Notes: a model not told the origin generated them from the sequence alone. A stretch of DNA of 7,351 bases from Legionella genomosp. 1 (GCA_945901145.1 CAMDJY010000072.1:1-7351); one strand, 5' to 3'; positions 1-6,177 are shown, numbered from the stretch's first letter. Translations and numbers: made by a program.

Positions 1-27
1 CAATATTTTCAAAATAGGAGAATATTG

Positions 28-741
28 ATGCTACACAAAGAATTTAAAACGAATCTCCAAGTAAAATTTGGCATAAGACAACAAGAATTAGAAACATTAG
101 CCGCATCCCTGAATCACTCGCAACTCGATAGGCACACACTCAATCGAATTCAATTAAAAAAACAAGATGCAATTACTGAATATACCCAAGCTTTAGACGA
201 GATTGATGAACTAAATGAAGTATATGAAAGAGAAATTGATAAAATCAAAATAAAAGCGCAGTCCTTTGACTATAAAAAAGTCGATGAAGAATCAAAACAA
301 ATAATAGCAAATGAATTTTTAAATCAAGAAAATGCAATTCATTCTGTTTATATTGCTGGCATTGCCTCATTGAACACGCTCAGAGAAATACAATTAGATG
401 CTGCATTTGACGCGTGGGAGCGTGCAATTCGCCAGGTATCTTACACAAAAGGAATAAATAAAATCGCCGACGAATTAAACAGTGCTCAAAGGAATTTGCA
501 AAATCCAACCCATCAACAACATTCATCATTCCAACTACAATTATTTGCGACACCCATGGGACGAAAAACTTTTTTCATAGTCCTCGTTGCTACTCTGGCA
601 TTAGCAGCCAGCGCCTTAGCTTTCGGTTCTGGTTTACCCTTCACAGCAGGAGCCATCTTAGCGACATCAGGATTATTCGCAGCTGGTTTGTATTTTTCGT
701 CTAAAAATGAGCCTAAACGTGAACATGCATTGAACCCCTGA
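28..741 (+). CDS. Hypothetical coiled-coil protein with two C-terminal hydrophobic segments
   Basis: I do not recognise this 237-residue protein. Residues 1 to about 160 are charged and rich in Glu, Lys, Gln, Asn and Ile, with helix- and coiled-coil-like spacing of hydrophobic residues (for example around 40-75) and no signal peptide. Two hydrophobic stretches follow, about 182-199 (FFIVLVATLALAASALAF) and about 204-222, separated by a short Gly/Pro turn. That predicts a helical hairpin in a membrane with a charged C-terminal tail ending in EHALNP. ATG 28 is chosen because AGGAG at 16-20 sits 7 nt before it; an in-frame TTG at 25 would be only 4 nt from that site. The layout (soluble helical body, hydrophobic hairpin near the C-terminus) occurs in inner-membrane proteins and also in many Legionella/Coxiella type IV effectors, so either is possible. 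There are no catalytic motifs. The gene is intact and converges on the Nudix gene. Confidence 0.75.
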   Translation: MLHKEFKTNLQVKFGIRQQELETLAASLNHSQLDRHTLNRIQLKKQDAITEYTQALDEIDELNEVYEREIDKIKIKAQSFDYKKVDEESKQIIANEFLNQENAIHSVYIAGIASLNTLREIQLDAAFDAWERAIRQVSYTKGINKIADELNSAQRNLQNPTHQQHSSFQLQLFATPMGRKTFFIVLVATLALAASALAFGSGLPFTAGAILATSGLFAAGLYFSSKNEPKREHALNP

Positions 742-784
742 GCGTTCAAAGATGTACCAATATATGAGTTAACTCTCGCAATGA

Positions 785-1342
785 TTAAATATGTGTTTCA
801 ATGGATGATTTGCTATCAACAACGCCAGGTTGATTGGTTAAAAATGCTTTTAATGCCCATCGGATCACTGGAAACGCGAGTTTGTCCCAAGGGATTTGGT
901 TTTGCTCAAATAATAATACTTCACTACTTTCGAAACTGGTATTAAACTCTGGCTTTAACATGGTTGCAGCATAAATAATATGCACTTGATGTACGCACGT
1001 CAAAGAATAGGTCGCGAGCAAATGGGTAATCTTAATGTCAACACACGCTTCTTCATAAGCCTCGCGTTTCGCACCTTCTTCCAAAGACTCGCCTTTTTCT
1101 AGAAATCCAGCGGGATAAGTCCAAAAGCCCAGCTGTGGTTCGATTGCACGTTTACATAATAAAAATTTATCTTCGAACGTAGTCACGGCACCAACTACGA
1201 TTTTAGGATTTTCATAATAAACGATATGACAATGATTGCAGATCTTTCTTACCATCGTGTCATGCGGGGGGATGGATAAAATAATAGATTGATGTCCACA
1301 TTGACTGCAAAAATCACTACTTGTCTTTTGTGCTTCTTTCAT
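785..1342 (-). CDS. Zinc-ribbon Nudix hydrolase (NUDT23/FAD pyrophosphatase-like)
   Basis: This is a 185-residue cytoplasmic Nudix enzyme that should cleave a nucleoside diphosphate linked to another group (X), releasing NMP plus X-phosphate. The N-terminus carries a zinc ribbon, Cys12-x2-Cys15 and Cys35-x2-Cys38, followed by YYENPKIVVGAV, as in NADH-pyrophosphatase-type Nudix proteins and plant NUDX23. The Nudix box spans about 79-101: Gly79, Glu85, then R93-E94-A-Y-E97-E98, so the metal-binding glutamates are present. The near-invariant Gly of the motif (REuxEExGu) is Cys100 here. The stretch CKRAIEPQLGFWTYPAGF before the box and a tail with AFPVIRWALKAFL resemble the NUDX23 group, which acts on FAD and ADP-ribose; the substrate is inference. 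ATG 1342 is fixed by an in-frame stop five codons upstream, although no good ribosome-binding site is seen. The gene stands alone, convergent with the gene on its left. Confidence 0.9.
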   Translation of the reverse strand: MKEAQKTSSDFCSQCGHQSIILSIPPHDTMVRKICNHCHIVYYENPKIVVGAVTTFEDKFLLCKRAIEPQLGFWTYPAGFLEKGESLEEGAKREAYEEACVDIKITHLLATYSLTCVHQVHIIYAATMLKPEFNTSFESSEVLLFEQNQIPWDKLAFPVIRWALKAFLTNQPGVVDSKSSIETHI

Positions 1343-1383
1343 TGAACACTTGCGCTATAATAATACATGTGTGATGCCTAAAT

Positions 1384-1412
1384 TTGTTATGACAATTTTC
1401 TTCTGATATTAC
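1384..1412 (+). promoter_or_regulatory. Possible sigma70 promoter of the broken gene
   Basis: TTGTTA at 1384-1389 and TATTAC at 1407-1412 are separated by 17 bp, and TG at 1404-1405 gives an extended -10 pattern. Transcription would start around 1419, just ahead of the strong AAGGAG ribosome-binding site at 1421-1426. The hexamers are only moderate matches, so this is tentative. A separate TATAAT at 1356-1361 has no convincing -35 partner. Confidence 0.3.
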
Positions 1413-1436
1413 ACGGAATTAAGGAGTAATCAAATC

Positions 1437-2130
1437 ATGTTAACTGCAATCTCTGATTGGCGAGATAAAACTGGCATCTCAATTCAAGAGGATGAGTTTT
1501 TTTAAAAAAAGATACATATGATCAATTATATCAGGTAGCTCAAGATCGCTATAATTTATTTAAAACGCTGCAACCTGATCAAAATATTCCAGAAGTGATT
1601 GAACAGCTTTCTCCAAAAGGATTAGCGCTTTTATCTTATATCTATGCAAAAAAAGATAACAATGTCGCTCAACCCATCATCGCTTCCACCTACACTGACT
1701 TCAAAAACCTAATAAAACTATTTGTAGATGCATCTTCAGGTGTTCAGTGCACAGTGATTTTGCAAATTACTGATATAGAGAAACTCAAGAGTTTGATCTG
1801 CCAGCACCTTATTTTAAAAGCGTACAATCCACGGAATATTCACAATATATTCTCACACAATATGGAGAGGAAGTTGTGACTCGAAAAGGCAAAACGCTCC
1901 GTCAAACACATGAAAAACACAGCGTATCAGGCTATATTCAACATTTTAGTAAAAAATTCCATGATGCAGTCCTGCAGGAACTTCGTGACAATCAAGATCA
2001 TCCTGAAAAAATTCGCAGTGCGGTTGCTGAATATGACGCAGCCAATATAACACTCGCGCGTTTAGAAACCATTTATCATCCAAAACCCGCGGAAACGTCC
2101 TCTGAATCCAACAAAACTTCGCCCACTTGA
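1437..2130 (+). pseudogene. Twice-frameshifted gene of unknown function (three frame pieces)
   Basis: AAGGAG at 1421-1426 and ATG 1437 give a convincing start, but the frame stops after 22 codons (TAA 1503-1505) inside a run of seven T followed by seven A. Reading continues without stops in the next frame (1496-1879) with protein-like content (KKDTYDQLYQVAQDRYNLF). It then appears to move to a third frame, open from 1774 to the stop at 2128-2130. The second switch fits loss of one A in the run at about 1781-1783: restoring it joins ITDIEK to TQEFDLPAPYFKSV. One base added at each site makes 694 nt into 696 nt, an exact frame of 231 residues. The reconstructed protein is soluble and charged, with no signal peptide or membrane segment, a helical C-terminal third and a Ser/Thr/Pro-rich tail (PAETSSESNKTSPT). 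I do not recognise the family. Read separately, the later pieces would start at GTG 1595 and GTG 1876 without good ribosome-binding sites. Decay is likeliest; base-calling error or slippage rescue is possible. Confidence 0.65.
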
Positions 2131-2160
2131 GTACCTATAGTATGATAAATTACCTATATC

Positions 2161-3705
2161 TCAAAGCTTGTCCAGTTTCTCTAAAATCAAAGCTGCTTTA
2201 GCTCGGATTGCTGTCTGCTTTAATTCTGTAAATTTATCCCAAGTACCATAAACATAGCTAATACGCTGATTGACTGCTAATTTTTTTCGATTGCGTGCAA
2301 AAAAATCCCAGTAAAGCGCATTAAATGGACAAGCAAACTCTCCAAGCAGATCATCGGGATTATAAATGCATTTTTGGCAAAAATTACTCATTTTATGAAT
2401 GTATTTTCCACTAGCTGCATAAGGCTTGCTACCTAAAATGCCCCCATCCCCAAACAGCGCCATACCAAGGGTATTAGGCATTTCAACCCATTCATAAGCA
2501 TCGCTATAAACTGCTAAATACCACTCTTGCACCTGCTTGACATCAAGACCTGCGATCAATGCGAAATTTCCAGTCACCATTAATCGTTGAATATGATGCG
2601 AATAAGCATGTATCTTGGTCTGATTAACCACTTCCGCAATACATGCCATATTGGTTTGTTTACCCCAGTAAAAATCCGGCAAAGGTATTTTGGCATTTAA
2701 ATAATTGAGTTGGCCATATTCAGGCATCTTCAACCAGTAAATACCACGCACATACTCGCGCCAACCAATAATCTGCCGAATAAAACCCTCGACAGCATTA
2801 AGTGGGGCCTGACCTTGGCGATAATGCGCCTCAGCTTTTTGGCAGATTTCCAAAGGCAAAAGTAGCCCAGCGTTCAAATATGAAGCAAGCAAAGAGTGAT
2901 TGAGATATGCTTCTCCTGTTACCATAGCATCCTGATAATCACCAAAATTAGGTAAAATACGTTCGATGAAATCGTCAAGCTCAATCAAAGCTTGATGACG
3001 GGTAACAGCATAATGAAATGGAGCCAGATTCCCAAAATGATCAGAAAATTTTTCAGAGACCAGTGCCAGAACTTCGTTTAAAATCGCCGATTTTTTATGA
3101 CTGATGCGCTGCGGTGAGGTTAGATCTTTAGGCGGAGGTTTGCGGTTATTTTTATCATAATTCCACTGACCACCACTAGGTGTACCATCTTGTTCCATCA
3201 AGAGACCATATTTTTTACGCATATCGCGATAAAAATATTCCATTCTTAACTGTTTTCTCCCCTGGGCCCAGCGACTGAATGCTTGGGTCGAACAGAGAAA
3301 CCGATGATCTTCACGAACTTCCAATGTCATATCCATCTGTAGCGGCCATGACTGAATCAAATTTTTTAAGTGATAATCAGAAGGCGCGGTAACAATCAAA
3401 TGCGTTGCTCCCAAAGCGCTAATAACACGCTTCACTTCGCCAGTTAAGGTGCCAGTATGTTCTGAATCAGTCAACGCGACATACAAAATTTGATAACCTT
3501 TAGCTTGAAGTTCAGCCGCAAAATGACGCATCGTAGCAAGAATAAATGCAATTTTTTTAGGATGAGGTTTGCTATAACTTGCCTCTTCCATCACCTCACA
3601 CATTAAAATATTATCACCAATCTCAACATCACTGAGCGAGCTAATGCAGTTTGAGAGTTGGTCTGATAAAATAAGACGCAAATTTTTGGGCAGTTGTTGG
3701 TTCAT
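2161..3705 (-). CDS. FeS-type photolyase/cryptochrome (prokaryotic (6-4) photolyase, PhrB family)
   Basis: This 514-residue flavoprotein belongs to the deoxyribodipyrimidine photolyase-related group (FeS-BCP), whose studied members, such as Agrobacterium PhrB, use blue light to repair (6-4) photoproducts. They carry FAD, a ribityllumazine antenna and a 4Fe-4S cluster. Residues 1 to about 145 form the N-terminal Rossmann-like antenna domain, opening with LRLILSDQLS. The helical FAD domain includes IIGWREYVRG (near 312) and ALFGDGGILGSKPYAASGKY. The cluster ligands are Cys355, Cys443, Cys446 and Cys459. Their spacing of 88, 3 and 13 equals that of PhrB Cys350, 438, 441 and 454 as I recall them. 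Length is normal for the family (about 500-515), so the gene looks intact. An in-frame GTG at 3711 (adding Met-Leu) is possible, but ATG 3705 fits the family better; the ribosome-binding site is weak (GAGTG). It stands alone and converges on the broken gene. Whether it repairs (6-4) photoproducts or acts as a photoreceptor cannot be read from sequence alone. Confidence 0.93.
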   Translation of the reverse strand: MNQQLPKNLRLILSDQLSNCISSLSDVEIGDNILMCEVMEEASYSKPHPKKIAFILATMRHFAAELQAKGYQILYVALTDSEHTGTLTGEVKRVISALGATHLIVTAPSDYHLKNLIQSWPLQMDMTLEVREDHRFLCSTQAFSRWAQGRKQLRMEYFYRDMRKKYGLLMEQDGTPSGGQWNYDKNNRKPPPKDLTSPQRISHKKSAILNEVLALVSEKFSDHFGNLAPFHYAVTRHQALIELDDFIERILPNFGDYQDAMVTGEAYLNHSLLASYLNAGLLLPLEICQKAEAHYRQGQAPLNAVEGFIRQIIGWREYVRGIYWLKMPEYGQLNYLNAKIPLPDFYWGKQTNMACIAEVVNQTKIHAYSHHIQRLMVTGNFALIAGLDVKQVQEWYLAVYSDAYEWVEMPNTLGMALFGDGGILGSKPYAASGKYIHKMSNFCQKCIYNPDDLLGEFACPFNALYWDFFARNRKKLAVNQRISYVYGTWDKFTELKQTAIRAKAALILEKLDKL

Positions 3706-3733
3706 GAGCACTCATAATACAAATTCAGTAATG

Positions 3734-3764
3734 AAAAAAAGCAATTAAGCAGCTAAGCTTTTTT
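3734..3764 (-). terminator. Terminator-like hairpin at the end of the antitoxin relic
   Basis: AAAAAAGC (3735-3742) and GCTTTTTT (3757-3764) are inverted repeats, and inner TTA/TAA pairs extend the stem, with a two-base bulge and a six-base loop. Read on the minus strand, the hairpin ends in a run of T and contains the TAA stop of the antitoxin-like relic. It would separate that relic from the photolyase gene downstream. The GC part of the stem is short, so strength is uncertain. Confidence 0.35.
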
Positions 3765-3858
3765 CAACTTGATGCGCAATAACACGCCAAGAGCGATTAT
3801 ATTCTATTTTTAGATCAGAAGACAGTTGTAAACTAATCCAAAACTCAGGCAAGGTTAA
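3745..3858 (-). pseudogene. C-terminal remnant of a HigA-type (Xre family) antitoxin
   Basis: Reading the minus strand back from the TAA at 3745-3747 gives 37 codons. They include PEFWISLQ, then DL, and an end VEKSLAA. HigA-family antitoxins carry the pattern PEFWxxLQxxxDL after their helix-turn-helix and often end in Ala-Ala, so this looks like the last third of such a protein. No helix-turn-helix, start codon or HigB toxin gene is present: upstream the frame runs into AT-rich DNA and a stop at 3880-3882, and the divergent ATPase gene begins at 3932. It therefore reads as a relic whose N-terminal part and toxin partner were lost. The match is by eye over a short stretch; chance similarity is possible. 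Confidence 0.45.
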
Positions 3859-3903
3859 GCTATAATTTAAATAAGTACTTTATATTTTATGCTATAATTT
3901 AAA
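3859..3903 (+). repeat. 13-bp direct repeat GCTATAATTTAAA
   Basis: GCTATAATTTAAA occurs exactly at 3859-3871 and again at 3891-3903, a 32-bp period, in an AT-rich block between the antitoxin relic and the ATPase gene. Each copy is followed by or close to a small palindromic core (AGTACT after the first, GTATAC after the second). That is about three helical turns apart on the same DNA face, as is common for paired regulator sites. Confidence 0.6.
3890..3898 (+). promoter_or_regulatory. Extended -10 promoter for the DUF4143 ATPase gene
   Basis: TGCTATAAT matches the extended -10 consensus (TGnTATAAT) exactly, with TATAAT at 3893-3898. No good -35 lies 17 bp upstream, which an extended -10 can tolerate. 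Transcription would start near 3905, giving a leader of about 27 nt before ATG 3932. The -10 lies inside the inverted repeat at 3893-3921, so a repressor binding there would block it. Confidence 0.45.
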
Positions 3904-3921
3904 GTATACATTTAAATTATA
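3893..3921. promoter_or_regulatory. Operator-like perfect inverted repeat
   Basis: TATAATTTAAA (3893-3903) is repeated in inverted form as TTTAAATTATA (3911-3921) around a 7-bp spacer that contains GTATAC. The 11-bp arms match perfectly. The element covers the -10 box and the expected transcription start of the ATPase gene. Because transcription would start inside it, a DNA-binding site is likelier than an RNA hairpin. The binding protein is unknown; HigA-type regulators bind palindromes at their own promoters, so it could be a relic of the former antitoxin locus. AT-richness raises the chance of a fortuitous palindrome. Confidence 0.4.
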
Positions 3922-3931
3922 TGGAAATTGA

Positions 3932-5074
3932 ATGTTCATTAATAGAATTCTTAATTTAAAACAACTGATGGACAAAAAGTCCCATTTTTTATTTGGCCCC
4001 CGAGCTACGGGGAAATCCTCTTTGATTAAGCACGACTTAGGAAACCAGGCATTAATAATTGACCTCCTCCACTCAGCAACATACATGAGACTTATGGGTA
4101 ATCCAAGTCAACTTGAGTCCATGATAGCGCTGAACGAAAGACCATTTGTGGTTATTGACGAAATACAACGCATACCTGAATTACTTAACGAAGTGCATCG
4201 GTTGATTGAAAACAGACAAACAAGATTTTTATTAACCGGGAGCAGCGCCCGTAAATTAAAGCGCCAAGGGGTGAATTTATTGGCAGGGCGTGCTCGTCAG
4301 GCCGAGTTATTTCCATTATCTTACCATGAATTTACAAACTTTAACTTATTCCACTACCTACAATATGGGGGGCTACCCATGGTTGTATTAAGTGATGAAC
4401 CAGAAGAGGATCTGGATGCGTATGTGCATACTTATTTAGAGGAAGAAATCAAAGCGGAAGCATTGGTGAAGAATTTACCTGCATTCAGTCGATTTTTACA
4501 ATTATCTGCATTAACAAGCGGCACCACATTGAATTTTACATCCATTGCAAGTGATGCGGGTGTAAGCAGCATGACCTTACGAGAATATTATCAAATTTTA
4601 GAGGATAGTTTTTTAGGGTTTTCTGTTCTGCCGTGGAGATATTCTATTAAACGAAAGGCCATAGCAACAGCGCGCTTTTATTACTTTGATACCGGAGTGA
4701 AAAATAGGCTTGCTGGCATACATGCCATTCCCGATCAAACGGATCTATTTGGTCAAGCATTTGAACAGTTTATTGCGATGGAGCTTCGTGCTTATATTAG
4801 TTACTTTAGAAAAAAACTACCTCTCTGTTTCTGGCGGACCTCCGATGGCCATGAGGTCGATTTTATCATTGGTGATCGAGTAGCGATCGAAGTAAAAGCT
4901 GCAAAAAAAATCTCCTCAAAACATTTAAAGGGTTTGCGCTATTTAATGGAGGAAAACAAAATAGAAAAATATTATATGGTCAGTCAGGATCCAATAGCGC
5001 TCAAGGAAGAAGGTATCCATATTCTTCCCTGGGAGAACTTCCTCAAGCGACTTTGGGACGGAGAAATCATCTGA
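3932..5074 (+). CDS. AAA ATPase with C-terminal DUF4143 / PD-(D/E)XK-like domain
   Basis: This is a 380-residue cytoplasmic ATPase of the AAA_14 plus DUF4143 type, a patchily distributed bacterial and archaeal family without a settled function. The N-terminal P-loop domain has a Walker A motif at 22-29 (GPRATGKS), a Walker B at 72-77 (FVVIDE) followed by IQRIPELL, and the polar FLLTGSSARKL strand near 97-107. The family-typical GRARQAELFPLSYHEF comes next. The C-terminal half is DUF4143: TLREYYQILEDSFLGF resembles a winged-helix region, and RFYYFDTGVKN is typical. It ends with Glu308-x-Asp310 in HEVDF and E320-V-K322 in IEVKAAK, which together look like a PD-(D/E)XK nuclease fold. Length is normal and no motif is lost. 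ATG 3932 follows GGAA at 3923-3926. The gene stands alone beside an antitoxin relic and repeats, which suggests acquisition by transfer. Roles proposed for relatives in DNA processing or toxin-antitoxin-like behaviour are unproven. Confidence 0.9.
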   Translation: MFINRILNLKQLMDKKSHFLFGPRATGKSSLIKHDLGNQALIIDLLHSATYMRLMGNPSQLESMIALNERPFVVIDEIQRIPELLNEVHRLIENRQTRFLLTGSSARKLKRQGVNLLAGRARQAELFPLSYHEFTNFNLFHYLQYGGLPMVVLSDEPEEDLDAYVHTYLEEEIKAEALVKNLPAFSRFLQLSALTSGTTLNFTSIASDAGVSSMTLREYYQILEDSFLGFSVLPWRYSIKRKAIATARFYYFDTGVKNRLAGIHAIPDQTDLFGQAFEQFIAMELRAYISYFRKKLPLCFWRTSDGHEVDFIIGDRVAIEVKAAKKISSKHLKGLRYLMEENKIEKYYMVSQDPIALKEEGIHILPWENFLKRLWDGEII

Positions 5075-5143
5075 GATCAAAGAGTCAACGCCTGACATAA
5101 TAAGGGACATTTCTAAATTGCTGCTACACATTTTTCATCATTT

Positions 5144-5172
5144 TTGGCAAAAAAATAGATATCTGATATAAT
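5144..5172 (+). promoter_or_regulatory. Strong sigma70-type promoter of the BON-domain gene
   Basis: TTGGCA at 5144-5149 and a perfect TATAAT at 5167-5172 are separated by exactly 17 bp. TG at 5164-5165 adds an extended -10. Expected start of transcription is near 5179, about 28 nt before ATG 5207. This is the best promoter match in the window and suggests good basal expression of the downstream gene. Confidence 0.75.
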
Positions 5173-5206
5173 ATGGCAAATAAAACTCGCTTAATTGGAG
5201 CCCACG

Positions 5207-5794
5207 ATGTATCAACTCATCCGACTTCTACTGTCAATCATCATCATCCTCAATCTTGGATGTGGGTATGCGAGCGATCTTAAAACCATAGAACAATCAC
5301 TCAGTGATTCAGTGATTACTGCTAAAATTAGAACAAAATTTACCAAAGACATCCATCTCAATCCTTTAAAAATCTTTGTGTCTACGGACAAAGGTGTCGT
5401 CACCTTGCGTGGACATATTAAAGATAAAACAGCTCTTATTAATGCATTACGTCTAGCAAAAGCAACCAAAGGGGTAAAAATAGTTGATGCAGACGAACTT
5501 GAAATCAAACAAGTCAATACAACTTTTACCGATGCCTATATTACCGCTAAAGTTGAAGCTGCTATTCTGAAAGCTAAAGTGCTCGATGATGAATCTATAC
5601 CTCTGGTTGGAATCAACGCGACGACGAATAATGGCGTGGTGACGCTATCGGGCGATGTCAAACACCATGAATCAATCCCCCCCCTCTTAAAACGGGCACT
5701 CGCGGTCAAAGGCGTGAAGCAACTTATCTCTAACTTACGCGTTGCTGAGTCCAACAATAAATCCGATCAAACACAATCAGAACACAAGCCATAA
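5207..5794 (+). CDS. Exported protein with two BON domains (OsmY/DolP-like)
   Basis: This 195-residue envelope protein is built from two BON domains, about 33-101 and about 108-180, each with the hallmark GVVTL(R/S)G strand (63-69 and 143-149) and a preceding DS/DAxITAK helix. BON domains bind phospholipid or outer-membrane surfaces; OsmY and DolP in Escherichia coli have the same two-domain plan and act in envelope integrity. An N-terminal signal (RLLLSIIIILNLGC) directs export. Cys19 could be a lipid-modified cysteine, but Asn at -3 makes a poor lipobox, and cleavage after GYA is an alternative, so lipoprotein or soluble periplasmic protein is undecided. The C-terminus after 180 is a polar tail. 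ATG 5207 is chosen over in-frame TTG 5195, because TGGAG at 5196-5200 lies between them at good spacing for the ATG. Its last 28 bp overlap the end of fur, tail to tail. Confidence 0.88.
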   Translation: MYQLIRLLLSIIIILNLGCGYASDLKTIEQSLSDSVITAKIRTKFTKDIHLNPLKIFVSTDKGVVTLRGHIKDKTALINALRLAKATKGVKIVDADELEIKQVNTTFTDAYITAKVEAAILKAKVLDDESIPLVGINATTNNGVVTLSGDVKHHESIPPLLKRALAVKGVKQLISNLRVAESNNKSDQTQSEHKP

Positions 5795-6177
5795 ATAGTT
5801 AATGCATGATCCGTCATTTTGAACTTTGCTTTTTGTGCGATAATTGCTTGTCTTTGCTCAATAATTTCATCAACAAACTCAATTACTTGTCGACATTTCA
5901 CACAAAAGAAATGATCATGGTGTGCACCCTGACTTAACTCAAAAACAGAATGTCCCCCTTCAAAATAATGACGATGAATTAAGCCGGCTTCTTCAAATTG
6001 CGTCAAAACACGATAAACAGTTGCAAGGCCAACTTCCTCACCCAATTCGGCTAAGCTTTTATAAACATCTTCTGCACTCAAATGATGTGAACTTGATTGC
6101 TCAAAAATTTGTAAAATTTTAAGACGAGGCAATGTAATTTTTAGCCCCACATCTTTAAGTTGTTGACTCTCTCCCAC
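5767..6177 (-). CDS. fur: Ferric uptake regulator Fur
   Basis: Fur is a dimeric cytoplasmic metal-dependent repressor that binds Fe2+ and shuts down iron-uptake genes. The N-terminal winged helix has GLKITLPRLKIL (11-22) and the recognition helix ATVYRVLTQFEEAG (52-65). Metal ligands correspond to E. coli Fur shifted by one: His32, Glu80, His86-His87-Asp88-His89, Glu107 and His124. Cys92 and Cys95 form the CxxC zinc site, and a second CxxC (132, 135) ends the protein. At 136 residues it lacks the His-rich tail of E. coli Fur (148) and matches the short Legionella form from memory. GTG 6177 is chosen: AAGGAG at 6183-6188 lies 5 nt before it and would be inside the gene if the upstream GTG 6192 were used. 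It is divergent from bamE, and its 3' end overlaps the BON gene. No clear Fur box is visible upstream, so autoregulation is not supported by sequence. Confidence 0.96.
   Translation of the reverse strand: MGESQQLKDVGLKITLPRLKILQIFEQSSSHHLSAEDVYKSLAELGEEVGLATVYRVLTQFEEAGLIHRHYFEGGHSVFELSQGAHHDHFFCVKCRQVIEFVDEIIEQRQAIIAQKAKFKMTDHALTIYGLCSDCV

Noticed and set aside
513..749. 78-codon open frame on the minus strand
   Set aside because: It lies fully across the C-terminal half of the plus-strand gene at 28-741, has low-complexity Ala/Lys content and no ribosome-binding site.
766..775. Perfect 10-bp palindrome GAGTTAACTC between two convergent genes
   Set aside because: It is short, has no loop or T-run to act as a terminator, and is not repeated elsewhere in the window.
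1876..2130. Stand-alone 84-residue gene starting at GTG 1876, coupled by a 4-nt overlap to the frame before it
   Set aside because: Its frame stays open upstream to 1774 with more protein-like content (QEFDLPAPYFKSV) than the competing frame, which fits a frameshifted continuation better than a separate gene.
3892..4086. 64-codon minus-strand frame over the ATPase start
   Set aside because: It overlaps the Walker A coding region of a clear gene and shows no family features; it is not the missing HigB toxin.
4943..5131. 62-codon minus-strand frame at the end of the ATPase gene
   Set aside because: It overlaps the 3' part of the ATPase gene, lacks a ribosome-binding site and has no recognisable content.
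5212..5757. Two minus-strand frames (101 and 73 codons) inside the BON gene
   Set aside because: Both are antisense shadows of a two-domain gene with clear BON motifs.
5922..6122. 66-codon plus-strand frame inside fur
   Set aside because: It is antisense to the DNA-binding and metal-binding coding region of fur and has no independent support.
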